This document shows positions 33,854 to 43,074 of a stretch of DNA of 64,000 bases, piece after piece (the stretch's first letter is position 1; every line of letters begins with the position of its first letter). The translations under genes and the position numbers were made by a program. Origin of the DNA: Svornostia abyssi (GTDB lineage: Bacteria; Actinomycetota; Thermoleophilia; Solirubrobacterales; Solirubrobacteraceae); assembly GCA_024666565.1 (NCBI GenBank), contig CP088295.1, forward strand, positions 4,526,001 through 4,590,000, in the 5' to 3' direction. The notes beneath the pieces were generated by a model. It was not told the origin of the DNA and did no database searches. It saw nothing but the letters and a program-made list of their open reading frames with translations.

Positions 33854-36800
33854 ATGCGCGACTTCCTCCAGGCAGTCCGCGAGCGGGTCGTCGTCTTCGA
33901 CGGCAGCATGGGCGCCACACTCGAGGCGTTCGATCTCTCGCTCGAGGACGACTACAAGCTCCCCGGCCGGGCGCACGAGGTCCTCGTGCTCAACCGGCCC
34001 GACGTCATCGAGAACCTCCACGTCTCGATGGTCGACGCGGGCGCCCAGGTCGTCGAGACCGACACCTTCCAGGCGAGCCGCCTGAAGCTCGACGAGTGGG
34101 GCCTGGCCGACCACACCCTGGAGATCAACCAGAAGGCCGCCGAGATCGCCCGCAAGGCGGTCGGCGAGAACCTCTTCGTCGCCGGCTCCATCGGTCCGAC
34201 GGGCTTCCTGCCCGCGTCCGACGATCCGTCCCTGGGCCAGATCCGCTTCCGCGAGCTCGTCGAGATCTTCCGCGAGCAGTCGTTCGGCCTGCTCAAGGGC
34301 GGCGTCGACCTCCTGATCATCGAGACCGCGCAGGACATCCTCGAGGTCAAGGCCGCCGTCTTCGGCGCGCGTGAGGCGTTCAAGGAGATCGGCCACAGCG
34401 TGCCGATCCAGACCTCGGTCTCCCTGCTGCCCAACGGCGGCAAGATGCTGCTGGGCACCGACATCGACGCGGTGCTGACGACCCTCGAGGCGCTGAAGGT
34501 CGACGTCATCGGCCTGAACTGCTCGACGGGCCCCGAGGACATGCGCGACGCGATCCGCTTCCTCGGCGAGAACTCGCCCATCCCGGTCCACTGCATCCCG
34601 AACGCGGGCCTGCCGATCCAGGGCCCCGACGGCGAGACGATCTTCCCCGAGACGCCCGAGCATCTCGCGACGTCGCTCGGCGAGTTCGTCGAGCGCTACG
34701 GCGTCTCGATCGTCGGCGGCTGCTGCGGCACCACCGTCGACCACATCTCCGCGATGGCCGAGCGTGTGAAGGGGATCGTCCCCGGCGAGCGCCCCGCCCC
34801 GCGCCCGCCGCGCGTGTCGAGCATGATCGCCGCCGCGCCGCTGGTGCAGGAGCCGTCCCCGACGATCGTCGGCGAGCGCGTGAACTCCCAGGGTTCCCGC
34901 AAGGCCAAGGAGATGCTGCTGGCCGACGACTACGACGGGCTGCAGCAGATCGCTGAAGACCAGGTCGAGGGCGGCGCGCACGTGCTGGACCTCTGCGTGG
35001 CGCTCACCGAGCGTCAGGACGAGGACGAGCAGATGCGCCAGGTCGCCAAGCGCGTGTCGCTGACGCAGCCGGCGCCGATCCAGATCGACTCGACCGAGCC
35101 CGACGTCATCGCGACCGCCCTGGACCAGATCCCGGGCCGCGCGATCGTCAACTCCATCAACCTCGAGGCCGGCCGCGACAAGGCCGACGTCGTCGTCCCG
35201 CTCGCCGTCGAGCACGGCGCGGCGCTCATCGCGCTGACGATCGACGAGGTCGGCATGGCGAAGACCGCCGAGCGCAAGGTCGAAATCGCCAAGCGGCTGA
35301 AGGAGATCTGCTGCGACGAGCACGGGCTCGACCCCGAGCTGCTGATCTTCGACGTCCTGACCTTCACCCTGACCACGGGTGACGAGGAGTGGCGTCCGTC
35401 CGCGGTCGAGACGATCAAGGGCATCCGCGACGTGAAGGCCGCGCTCCCGGGCGTGAAGACGTCGCTGGGCGTCTCCAACGTCTCGTTCGGCGTCGGCGTG
35501 CCGGCCCGCTCGGTCCTGAACTCCGTCTTCCTGCACCACTGCGTGGAGGCCGGGCTCGACCTGGCGATGGTCAACCCGAACCACATCACGCCGTATGGCG
35601 AGATCAGCGAGGAGGAGCGCAAGCTCGCCGACGACCTCGTCTTCAACCGCTCCGAGGACGCGCTGGAGAAGTTCATCGCGCACTTCGAGTCCAAGGGCGC
35701 GGAGTCCGAGGCCGAGGTCGCCAACCCCACCGAGGGCATGGAGCCCGAGGAGGCGCTGCACTTCCACATCCTGCGCCGCAAGAAGGACGGCGTGGAGGAC
35801 TGGATCGACAAGTCGGTCGACAAGATCGGTGCCGTCCCGACGCTGAACGACGTGCTGCTGCCCGCCATGAAGGAGGTCGGCGACAAGTTCGGCGCCGGCG
35901 AGCTCATCCTGCCCTTCGTGCTGCAGAGCGCCGAGGTCATGAAGAAGGCCGTGGCGCAGCTGGAGAACTACCTCGACCGCATCGAGGGCTACACGAAGGG
36001 CACCGTCGTCCTGGCGACCGTGTTCGGCGACGTGCACGACATCGGCAAGTCGCTCGTGAACACGATCCTCACGAACAACGGCTACACCGTCGTGGACCTC
36101 GGCAAGCAGGTGCCGATCCAGACGATCGTCGACGCGGCGCAGGAGCACAACGCGACGGCCATCGGGCTGAGCGCGCTCCTGGTGTCCACGTCGAAGCAGA
36201 TGCCCGCGTGCATCGGCGAGCTGCACTCCAAGGGCCTGGAGTACCCGCTGCTCATCGGCGGCGCGGCGATCAACCGCGACTTCGGCCTGCGGGCGCTCTA
36301 CCCGAACGGCCGTGAGAACGACGAGATCTACGAGCCCGGCGTGTTCTTCTGCAAGGACGCCTTCGAGGGCCTGTCCGTCATGGACCAGATCGTCGAGGAC
36401 GACGCGCGCGCCGCCCTGGTCGAGAAGGTCCGCGTGGCCGCCAAGGCGCTGCGCGAGAAGGGCCCGGAGGCCGAGGCGCTACCGACCGACGACGACTCCG
36501 TCCGCTCGGCCTACCGCACCGACGTCCCGGTCCCCGAGCCTCCCTTCTGGGGCGTGCAGGAGATCCCCGTCGACCTCGCAGACGTCTACCCGTACCTCGA
36601 CACCCACGTGCTGTTCAAGCTGCACTGGGGCGGGCGCGGCGTGAAGGGCGAGGCCTGGAAGGAGCTCATCCTCGGCGGCGGCGAGGAGGAGGGCTTCAAG
36701 GACAAGCTCGAGCGGATGTATCGCGAGCAGGACTACCTGTTCCCGAGGGCGCTGCTCGGCTACTTCCCCTGCTACTCCGAGGGCAACGACGTCGTCGTGC

Positions 36801-37441
36801 TCGATCCGTCCGATCGCGAGACGGTGATCCAGCGCTTCACGTTCCCGCGTCAGCCGAAGGGCGACCGCATCTGCCTGGCTGACCTGTACCGCCCGAAGGA
36901 CAGCGGGGAGCTCGACGTCGTCGCGTTCGCCGCGGTCACCGCCGGCGATGAGGTCACCGAGCGCATGGCGCAGCTGGAGAAGGACGGCGAGTTCGCCGAG
37001 CAGCTGTTCACGCACGGGCTCGGCACCCAGGTCGCCGAGGGCATGATGGAGTGGCTGCACGCCACGGTCCGCCAGTCGCTCGGCATCGAGCTCGGCCAGG
37101 GCCGCCGTTACGCGTGGGGCTACCCGGCCTGCCCGGAGCAGAGCGAGCACACGAAGCTCTTCGACGTGCTCGACGCGCCGCAGATCGGCCTGCGCCTCAG
37201 CGGCGAGTACGCGATCGAGCCTGAGCAGTCCACGGTGGCGATCATCGCCCACCACCCGCAGGCCGAGTACTTCTCGATGAAGTCCGGCCGGGTGCGCGAG
37301 GTGGCCCCGCCCGACCAGCTCATCCGCGACACGGCCGCCGACCCGACGAAGATCGTCGAGAACTTCGAGAAGCTCGACGAGGACCCGCCCGACGGCGCGG
37401 TCGAGTCCGAGGACGCGCCGGCGCTGGCGGGCGACGCCTGA
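33854..37441 (+). CDS. metH: Cobalamin-dependent methionine synthase
   Basis: 1195 residues, full length. Order: homocysteine S-methyltransferase domain (FDGSMGATLEAFD; zinc ligands in GLNCSTGP and VGGCCGTT), pterin/methyltetrahydrofolate domain (about 335-610, INSINLEAGRDKADV), B12 cap and Rossmann-type cobalamin domain (about 650-900; DVHDIGKSLVNTIL with the axial His), and C-terminal reactivation domain (GRRYAWGYPACPEQ). Transfers the methyl of 5-methyl-THF to homocysteine. Leaderless start at ATG 33854. Followed by a strong terminator. Confidence 0.97.
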   Translation: MRDFLQAVRERVVVFDGSMGATLEAFDLSLEDDYKLPGRAHEVLVLNRPDVIENLHVSMVDAGAQVVETDTFQASRLKLDEWGLADHTLEINQKAAEIARKAVGENLFVAGSIGPTGFLPASDDPSLGQIRFRELVEIFREQSFGLLKGGVDLLIIETAQDILEVKAAVFGAREAFKEIGHSVPIQTSVSLLPNGGKMLLGTDIDAVLTTLEALKVDVIGLNCSTGPEDMRDAIRFLGENSPIPVHCIPNAGLPIQGPDGETIFPETPEHLATSLGEFVERYGVSIVGGCCGTTVDHISAMAERVKGIVPGERPAPRPPRVSSMIAAAPLVQEPSPTIVGERVNSQGSRKAKEMLLADDYDGLQQIAEDQVEGGAHVLDLCVALTERQDEDEQMRQVAKRVSLTQPAPIQIDSTEPDVIATALDQIPGRAIVNSINLEAGRDKADVVVPLAVEHGAALIALTIDEVGMAKTAERKVEIAKRLKEICCDEHGLDPELLIFDVLTFTLTTGDEEWRPSAVETIKGIRDVKAALPGVKTSLGVSNVSFGVGVPARSVLNSVFLHHCVEAGLDLAMVNPNHITPYGEISEEERKLADDLVFNRSEDALEKFIAHFESKGAESEAEVANPTEGMEPEEALHFHILRRKKDGVEDWIDKSVDKIGAVPTLNDVLLPAMKEVGDKFGAGELILPFVLQSAEVMKKAVAQLENYLDRIEGYTKGTVVLATVFGDVHDIGKSLVNTILTNNGYTVVDLGKQVPIQTIVDAAQEHNATAIGLSALLVSTSKQMPACIGELHSKGLEYPLLIGGAAINRDFGLRALYPNGRENDEIYEPGVFFCKDAFEGLSVMDQIVEDDARAALVEKVRVAAKALREKGPEAEALPTDDDSVRSAYRTDVPVPEPPFWGVQEIPVDLADVYPYLDTHVLFKLHWGGRGVKGEAWKELILGGGEEEGFKDKLERMYREQDYLFPRALLGYFPCYSEGNDVVVLDPSDRETVIQRFTFPRQPKGDRICLADLYRPKDSGELDVVAFAAVTAGDEVTERMAQLEKDGEFAEQLFTHGLGTQVAEGMMEWLHATVRQSLGIELGQGRRYAWGYPACPEQSEHTKLFDVLDAPQIGLRLSGEYAIEPEQSTVAIIAHHPQAEYFSMKSGRVREVAPPDQLIRDTAADPTKIVENFEKLDEDPPDGAVESEDAPALAGDA

Positions 37442-37451
37442 TCCGGGCCTT

Positions 37452-37477
37452 GCGGGCGCTTCCGCGGAAGCGCCCGC
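37452..37477. terminator. Palindromic terminator after metH, core GCTTCCGCGGAAGC
   Basis: 26-bp perfect palindrome between convergent genes. Its 18-bp core GCGCTTCCGCGGAAGCGC recurs exactly inside the HNH gene 1.4 kb downstream and, imperfectly, near that gene's 3' end. Confidence 0.75.
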
Positions 37478-37480
37478 TTG

Positions 37481-38179
37481 TCAGTCGTCGATGTCCAGCG
37501 CGTCGTCCGGGCTCGCACGAGAGGCGCTGAGCCGGGGGTCGGCCACGACCGCGTCGACGAGCTCCGTCGTACCTGCGATCGCGATCTCGTTCGTGTAGAT
37601 GGGCGCACCGACGAACCATGAGCGGTCCTCGGGCCAGATCAGCGACGGCGGATCCTGCTGCTGGTGACTGAACGCGGTGACCGACCTCAGCGGGCCGGTC
37701 CAGAGGTGGTAGGCGCGCTCGGGCAGGCGCAGCGGCGCGACGTCCGGACGCTGGACGCGGTCGAACGCGAGGCGCTCCCGGGCGTCCGCCAGCGCGCGGT
37801 CGATCTCGTCCTGGGTGGGCTCGTCCCCCTCGGCCCAGGAGACCCCCGCTCCCATGCCGGGGGCGGTGCGCGGGTCCTCCCCGCGCGAGTACCACCACCC
37901 CCAGCCCTCCCATATCCCGCAGTGGACGGACTGGTCGCCGGTGAAGCGCGTGAGGGTGTCGAGCATCGCCTCGATCACGGGGAGGCACCCATCGTCGGCC
38001 TGGGGGTCCTCCTCCGGCCACAGCGGCGCAACCGCGTAGGCCGCGTAGCCGCGCGGCACGGCGTGCCCCACGCTTGTCCCGAACGGGCCGAGTCGATCGG
38101 CGATCCAACGGCCTGCCTCGGGCCCGTCGTCCCAGGCGGCGCCGGCAGCGGCAAGGTGTGGTGGCGCGTCCTGCGACAT
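37481..38179 (-). CDS. Hypothetical protein
   Basis: About 232 residues from ATG 38179 (MSQDAPPHLAAAGAAWDDGP); ATG 38191 is an alternative. Trp-rich, no signal peptide or TM helix: IWEGWGWWYSRGEDPRTAPG and WFVGAPIYTNEIAIAGTTEL stand out. It contains WPEDRSWFVG and an acidic C-terminus DALDIDD. This resembles small actinobacterial proteins of unknown function; I cannot assign a role. Frame and codon bias are like neighbouring genes, and the convergent terminator marks its 3' end. Confidence 0.65.
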   Translation of the reverse strand: MSQDAPPHLAAAGAAWDDGPEAGRWIADRLGPFGTSVGHAVPRGYAAYAVAPLWPEEDPQADDGCLPVIEAMLDTLTRFTGDQSVHCGIWEGWGWWYSRGEDPRTAPGMGAGVSWAEGDEPTQDEIDRALADARERLAFDRVQRPDVAPLRLPERAYHLWTGPLRSVTAFSHQQQDPPSLIWPEDRSWFVGAPIYTNEIAIAGTTELVDAVVADPRLSASRASPDDALDIDD

Positions 38180-38272
38180 GGGCTGCATCATGCTGCACGC
38201 GGCTGCGGAGTGGTCGAATCCGTCCGACCCCGAAGCGAACATGTGTTCGTGTTCAAAGGCGAGGGAGCGACC

Positions 38273-39556
38273 GTGACGACCGAAGCGCTGGGGGACCAGA
38301 TCGCCGCTCTGGCGGCGGACATCGAGGCGGCGATGTGCCGCTGGCTCGAACTCGTGGCGGAGTTCGACCGGCGCGAGGGCTGGTTCCTGGAAGGCTGTAC
38401 CTCGTGCGCCGCCTGGGTGGCCTGGCGCTGCGGCGTGGGGCCGACGGCCGCGCGCGAGCACGTGCGCGTCGCGCGTCGCCTCCATGAGCTGCCGTCCGTG
38501 CGCGCGGCGTTCTCGCGCGGGGAGCTGTCGTACTCGAAGGTCCGGGCGATCACGCGGGTCGAGGACGTCGAGCACGAGGACGAACTCGTCGAGCTCGCAC
38601 GGAACGCGACCGCCGCGCAGCTCGAGCGGATCGTGCGCTCGTACCGCTCGGCGGTGCTCGCCGAATCCGACGCGGCCCGGGTGCTCGAGCAGCGCTTCCT
38701 GGCGCTGGAGTGGCAGGACGACGGGTCGCTGCGCGTGCGCGGACGTCTGCCCGCAGACCAGGGCGCGCTGCTCATGAAGGCCGTCGAGCTGGTGGCCGAG
38801 CAGCTGCGAGCTGACGCGTGCGAGGAGGACGCGATACCGGAGAGCGCTTCCGCGGAAGCGCCCGTGCCCGCCCGCGCCCGCCACGCCGACGCGCTCGCGG
38901 TGCTGGCCGACCAGGCGCTCGCTGCGCAGCAGCACGGGCGCACCGGAGGCGACCGGGTGCAGCTCGTCGTCCGCGTTGACGCTGACGCGCTCGCGGGAGA
39001 CGCCGACGACGCCGCCGGCTGCTGCGAGCTCGACGGCGGCCCGCCCCTCGCCCGCGCCACGACACGACGCCTGGCCTGCGACGCGTCCGTGGTCCGCATG
39101 GTCGAGCGCGACGGCGAGCCCCTCTCCGTCGGGCGCAAGACCCGCAGCATCCCGCCTGCGCTGCGCCGCGCCCTGCGCGCCCGCGACGGAGGGTGCCGCT
39201 TCCCCGGCTGCGCGCACGACCGCTTCGTCGATGCGCACCACATCGAGCACTGGGCCGACGGCGGCGCCACGGAGCTGAAGAACCTCGTCCACCTCTGCAC
39301 GCACCACCACCGGCTGCTGCACGAGGGCGGGTTCACGGTCCGGGCGGAGGCGCACGGCGGGTTCTCGTTCCGCACACCAGACGGGCGGCTGCTGCGCGAT
39401 GTGCCCCGCGCACCGCGACGAGCACGGGACCGCGATGCCTGCGCGACCCCACGGCGCGCTTCCGCGGAAACGCGCATCCAACTGCGCCGCGACCGCCTCG
39501 ACCTCGATCTCGCGACCGGCGCGATGCTCTGGATCGCCCCGCCCGACGGGGCGTGA
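38273..39556 (+). CDS. DUF222 / HNH endonuclease-like protein (13E12 repeat family)
   Basis: 427 residues from GTG 38273, which has GAGGGAG 5 nt upstream. N-terminal DUF222 region (EGCTSCAAWVAWRCGVGPTA, ELSYSKVRAITR), then the HNH domain near residues 300-350: RDGGCRFPGCAHDRFVDAHH followed by IEHWADGGATELKNLVHLCT and HHHRLLHEGGF. Cys pairs and HH are intact. The family is amplified in actinobacterial genomes and may be mobile, but no flanking repeats or transposase occur here. Two copies of a TTCCGCGGAA palindrome lie inside the gene, each encoding ASAE. Confidence 0.87.
   Translation: MTTEALGDQIAALAADIEAAMCRWLELVAEFDRREGWFLEGCTSCAAWVAWRCGVGPTAAREHVRVARRLHELPSVRAAFSRGELSYSKVRAITRVEDVEHEDELVELARNATAAQLERIVRSYRSAVLAESDAARVLEQRFLALEWQDDGSLRVRGRLPADQGALLMKAVELVAEQLRADACEEDAIPESASAEAPVPARARHADALAVLADQALAAQQHGRTGGDRVQLVVRVDADALAGDADDAAGCCELDGGPPLARATTRRLACDASVVRMVERDGEPLSVGRKTRSIPPALRRALRARDGGCRFPGCAHDRFVDAHHIEHWADGGATELKNLVHLCTHHHRLLHEGGFTVRAEAHGGFSFRTPDGRLLRDVPRAPRRARDRDACATPRRASAETRIQLRRDRLDLDLATGAMLWIAPPDGA
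38844..38861. repeat. GCGCTTCCGCGGAAGCGC palindrome inside HNH gene
   Basis: 18-bp perfect palindrome in coding sequence (SASAEAP), identical to the core of the terminator at 37452-37477. Confidence 0.7.
39454..39475. repeat. Third, imperfect copy of the TTCCGCGGAA palindrome
   Basis: CTTCCGCGGAAA with GC-rich flanks, again encoding ASAE near the HNH gene 3' end. Single-base departures from the perfect copy at the outer arms. Confidence 0.55.
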
Positions 39557-39557
39557 T

Positions 39558-39571
39558 CCCCAGAAGTGGGG
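39558..39571 (+). terminator. Short hairpin after HNH gene
   Basis: CCCCA-GAAG-TGGGG directly after the TGA stop. Small stem without a T-run; a weak terminator or 3' end stabiliser. Confidence 0.4.
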
Positions 39572-39616
39572 TGCCCCGTACCGGTTGCGTAGAGATCACG
39601 CTCTTGCGGGGCCCCT

Positions 39617-39778
39617 CCCGGGCCGATGGACCCACGTGTCGTTTCCCCCAACGACACGACGGTCCTCCGGGTAACTGAGCTCGACGCGTCTCCCTGACAT
39701 CCGCGCGTGCCGCTCGCAGGGCCCTGTCCGACCGGTCGGCGCGCCGCCCCTCATCCCCCCCACCGGCGGCGCGCCGAC
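39617..39778 (+). ncRNA. Structured intergenic RNA with two C-rich hairpin loops (6C-like?)
   Basis: Hairpin A is a segmented stem: CCCGG/CCGGG, then GGACC/GGTCC, then CGTGTCGTT/AACGACACG, closed by a TCCCCC loop (39644-39649). Hairpin B has a perfect 14-bp stem (GTCGGCGCGCCGCC with its complement, 39735-39748 and 39765-39778) and a 16-nt loop containing seven consecutive C. Two hairpins with C-rich loops are the hallmark of actinobacterial 6C RNA, but 76 nt separate them here, more than I expect for that class. It fills the 306-bp gap before the DUF1800 gene, so a leader element of that operon is an alternative. Confidence 0.42.
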
Positions 39779-39862
39779 TGGACACCTGTCGCATCCGGCT
39801 TGACCCACGCGCGCAGCTGCCGACGACGTGAGGAGACGGGCTGCCGGCCGTCTGCCTCACCC

Positions 39863-41272
39863 ATGCCGAAGCAGCGCACCCCACGCCCGCCGCGCAAGCG
39901 GCGCACCAAGCGCCGGTCCGCCGGCCCCCAGACCCCGGTGTACGCGGGGCCGTTCGGCCGCGCGCAGGCCGAGCGGCTGCTGTGGCGCGCTGGGTTCGGG
40001 CCACGCCCGGGGCAGGCCGACGAGTTCGCGGGCCTCGGCCTGCGCGCCGCCGTCGACCGCCTCCTGCACCCACCCAGCCAGGGGCTGACCGGGCCGGGAC
40101 CGACGAACGGCAAGGGCGGCGGCCTCGTCCCGCAGCACGCCTGGGGCCATGACCACCTGTGGTGGCTCGACCGGATGGTCCGAGCCGACGCCCCCCTCAT
40201 CGAGCGGATGACGCTCGTGTGGCACGACTGGTTTGCGACGAGCCGCAGCGGTGTCCCGACCGCGAAGCTCATGCTCGACCAGAACCAGCTCCTGCGCGAG
40301 CACAGCCTGGGCACCTTCCGCGAGCTGACCGTCCGGGTGACGAAGGACCCCGCGATGCTCATCTGGCTCTCGGGCGCCGCGAACAACGCGCAGGCGCCGA
40401 ACGAAAACTACGCCCGCGAGCTCATGGAGCTCTTCACGCTCGGCGCCCGCGCGTCATACAGCGAGCGGGACGTCCGCGAGCAGGCCCGTGCGCTGACCGG
40501 CTGGCGCGCGGACTGGAAGGCCACCGGGCCGACGAACTTCCGCTTCGATCGCCGGCTGCATGACCCGGGCAGCAAGCGCATCTTCCGGCGAGCGGGTACG
40601 TACGACTGGCGCGACGCCGTCGAACTGTGCCTCGAGCACGGCGCGCACCCCGGGTTCTTCGTGCGCAAGCTGTGGAGCTACTTCATCCCCAGCCCGCCGG
40701 ACGCCCGCACTGAGCAGGCGCTCGCGGCGCTGTACCGCGACAGCGGGACCGAGATCCGGCCGGTGCTGGAGGCGATCCTCCTGCACCCGGCGCTCCACGA
40801 GGGGCCACGGATGGTCAAGCCGCCGGTGGTACACACGGCGGGCATGTTGCGCGCGCTGGGCCGAGGCGTCGACACCGACAGCTGGGTGTGGGTGAACTCC
40901 ATGTCCGGGCAGCAGCTCTTCATCCCGCCGAACGTCGCCGGCTGGGACGACCAGCGCTGGCTCGACACCGCGACGTGGCGGGGACGCTGGCACGCCGCGG
41001 GCGCGGCACTGATGCCCTTCACGCTCACCGATGCCGCCGCGTACCTCGCCAGTGTGGGTGGCAGCGAGACCCCCGAGGAGGGCGTCAACCGCGCCCTCTC
41101 CTTCTGGGGCGACCCGGCCATCACGCCGGAGACGCGGCAGCACCTCATCGCGTTCGCCGCCGACTGCGAGCAGCTCGGCAATCCGCGGGACAAGAAGCGC
41201 AGCCATCTCGTCCTCCGCCAGAACGCGCTGCGCCAGCTGATCGCGACCTCCCCCGACTACCAGACGAGCTGA
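39863..41272 (+). CDS. DUF1800 family protein
   Basis: 469 residues from ATG 39863. Basic lead (MPKQRTPRPPRKRRTKRRSA), then LLWRAGFGPRPGQADEFAGL, WWLDRMVRADAPLIERMTLV, ENYARELMELFTLGA and FIPPNVAGWDDQRWLDT, all hallmarks of DUF1800 (PF08811). The family is almost always beside a DUF1501 gene, as here (TGATG overlap). Function unproven; proposed envelope or secretion-related roles. No signal peptide is obvious, but the very basic N-terminus is unusual. Confidence 0.9.
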   Translation: MPKQRTPRPPRKRRTKRRSAGPQTPVYAGPFGRAQAERLLWRAGFGPRPGQADEFAGLGLRAAVDRLLHPPSQGLTGPGPTNGKGGGLVPQHAWGHDHLWWLDRMVRADAPLIERMTLVWHDWFATSRSGVPTAKLMLDQNQLLREHSLGTFRELTVRVTKDPAMLIWLSGAANNAQAPNENYARELMELFTLGARASYSERDVREQARALTGWRADWKATGPTNFRFDRRLHDPGSKRIFRRAGTYDWRDAVELCLEHGAHPGFFVRKLWSYFIPSPPDARTEQALAALYRDSGTEIRPVLEAILLHPALHEGPRMVKPPVVHTAGMLRALGRGVDTDSWVWVNSMSGQQLFIPPNVAGWDDQRWLDTATWRGRWHAAGAALMPFTLTDAAAYLASVGGSETPEEGVNRALSFWGDPAITPETRQHLIAFAADCEQLGNPRDKKRSHLVLRQNALRQLIATSPDYQTS

Positions 41273-42664
41273 TGGCCCACAGCCCCTGCCAGAACTTCAA
41301 GCGCAGTGAACTGCTGCACGCCGCGGCGGCCGAGGCGGGTCGCGGGCTGCCCTCGATCGAGCCCGGCATGCCGCTCCCCGCGGGCACGGGGATGGACCGG
41401 CGGAGCTTCCTCCTGCGGTCCGCGGGGCTCGGGCTCTCGGTGTACACCGCCAGCCGGCTGGGTGGGCTCGACGCGCTGGAGGCCGGCGTCGCCCACGCGG
41501 CGGACGGCGGGGCGCAGCCGGTCATCGTCAACGTCTTCCTCGAAGGCGGCATCGACGGGCTGTCCGTGCTCGCCCCCGTCGGCGACCCGCTCTACCGGGC
41601 CCGCCGCCCCAAGCTCGCGCTGCCCGGGGACGCGGGCGCGCGGTTCGCCGAAGACGACGGCCTGATGTGGCACCCGAGCGCCGGATCGCTGGCGACGCTG
41701 CACGGCGAAGGCAAGCTCACCGTCCTGCCGGCCGTGGGCTACACCGGCCCCGATCAGTCGCACTTCACGTCCCGCCACTTCTGGGAGGTGGGGGCGACGA
41801 ACGCGGGTGAGCGCACTGGGTGGCTCGGCCGGTGGCTCGACAGCACGGGGAGCCTCGACAACCCCGTCCAGGGCCTGTCGCTCGACGGTCGCCTCTCCCC
41901 CGTCCTGGCCAGCGCGAAGGTGCCCGTGGCCGCCGTGGGCGGCAGCGCCGACTATGCCCTGTCGGCGCGCGGGGTCTGGGGCGCCGTGAACACCCGGATG
42001 CAGCGCGCCGTGTACGAACTCGGCTCGGCGTTCGCGGGCGCCAGCGACCCGGCGCTCCGCCATGCCGGGCTCGCAGCCGGCAACGTCGCGCGACTGACCG
42101 ACCAGATGGCGCCGTTCAAGGTCGACCCGAAGAACCCACCCGTGCCGCCGGTGCCCTATCCGAACGGCGCGAAGGCCGGCTTCCCGCTCCAACTCGCCGG
42201 CCTCGCCTGGCTGCTCGCCCGGCGGCCTACCGACGCGCGCGGTCGCGGTCCGCGGGCCAGGCGGGTACGACACCCACGAGCGCCAGCCCGACGAGCTGCG
42301 CAAGAACCTGCAGCTCCTGGCCGACAGCCTGCTGGCGTTCCAGCGCGACCTCGAGGCCCGCGGCCTCGCCGACCGCGTGCTCACCCTCGTGTGGTCGGAG
42401 TTCGGCCGTCGCGTGGAGGAGAACGGGTCGATGGGCACCGACCACGGCGCGGCGGGTGTCGGCTTCATCATGGGGACGCGCGCGAGCGGGCGGATGATCG
42501 GCGAATTCCCCGGCCTGGCGAAGCTCGACCCGGCGGGCAACCTCCGCGCGACGTCGGACTTCCGCGCGGTGTACTCGTCCCTGCTGGAGCAGTGGCTGGG
42601 CGCCGACGCGGCCGCGATCATCCCCGGCGCCGCGAAGTTCGGCCGCCCGCGGGTGGTGAAGTGA
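41272..42664 (+). CDS. DUF1501 family protein with Tat signal (frameshifted)
   Basis: About 463 residues after correcting +1 near 42218-42227; the join gives LLARRLPTRAVAVRGPGGYD and continues TLVWSEFGRRVEENGSMGTD with HGAAG, the sulfatase-like metal region of DUF1501. Twin-arginine motif DRRSFLLRSAGL lies at residues 41-52 after a conserved N-terminal segment CQNFKRSELLHAAAAEAGRG, so export by Tat is likely. Coupled to DUF1800 upstream and the cupredoxin downstream. Confidence 0.87.
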
Positions 42665-43045
42665 CGACACGCGTCCGCATCGCCCTCGCGGTGCTCGCCG
42701 CGGTGCTCGTGGCCGCCGTGGTGACCCCGTCGCGTGCGGCGGCGGGCCCCGCGCCGCTGTTCATCGACGCCCGCGAGTGGAGCGTCGTGCTGTCCCGTGC
42801 CACCGTGCCGGCGGGGCCAGTGTCGCTGCAACTGCACAACGCCGGGGAGGACGACCACGACGTGCGCTTCCGCCCGGCTCGACCGCCGGGGCCGGCCGGC
42901 TGGGCCCACCCAGAAGGTCGCGGTGACGACGCCCGGCGCGATGACCGAGGCGCGCCTGTACCTGCGCCAGGGCCGCTGGAGGGTGTGGTGCTCGCTCGAC
43001 GGGCACGCCCGCGCGGGCATGCGCGCGACGCTCCGCGCGCGGTAG
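42661..43045 (+). CDS. Small secreted cupredoxin-like protein (frameshifted)
   Basis: About 127 residues after removing one base near 42872. GTG 42661 overlaps the DUF1501 stop (GTGA). Signal peptide LAVLAAVLVAAVVTPSRAAA, then a plastocyanin-type fold with the first His in EDDHDVRF and the C-terminal ligand loop WCSLDGHARAGM, that is C-x4-H-x4-M, a type-1 copper site. Electron carrier or copper binder by family; shares an operon with DUF1800/DUF1501. Confidence 0.78.
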
Positions 43046-43074
43046 CGCCGCCGCGCCGCCTACCCTCGATGGTC

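Noticed and set aside
32045-36226. A 1393-residue minus-strand protein running through metH
   Set aside because: Only its last 559 residues are real (GGDEF/HD-GYP); the rest is antisense to methionine synthase.
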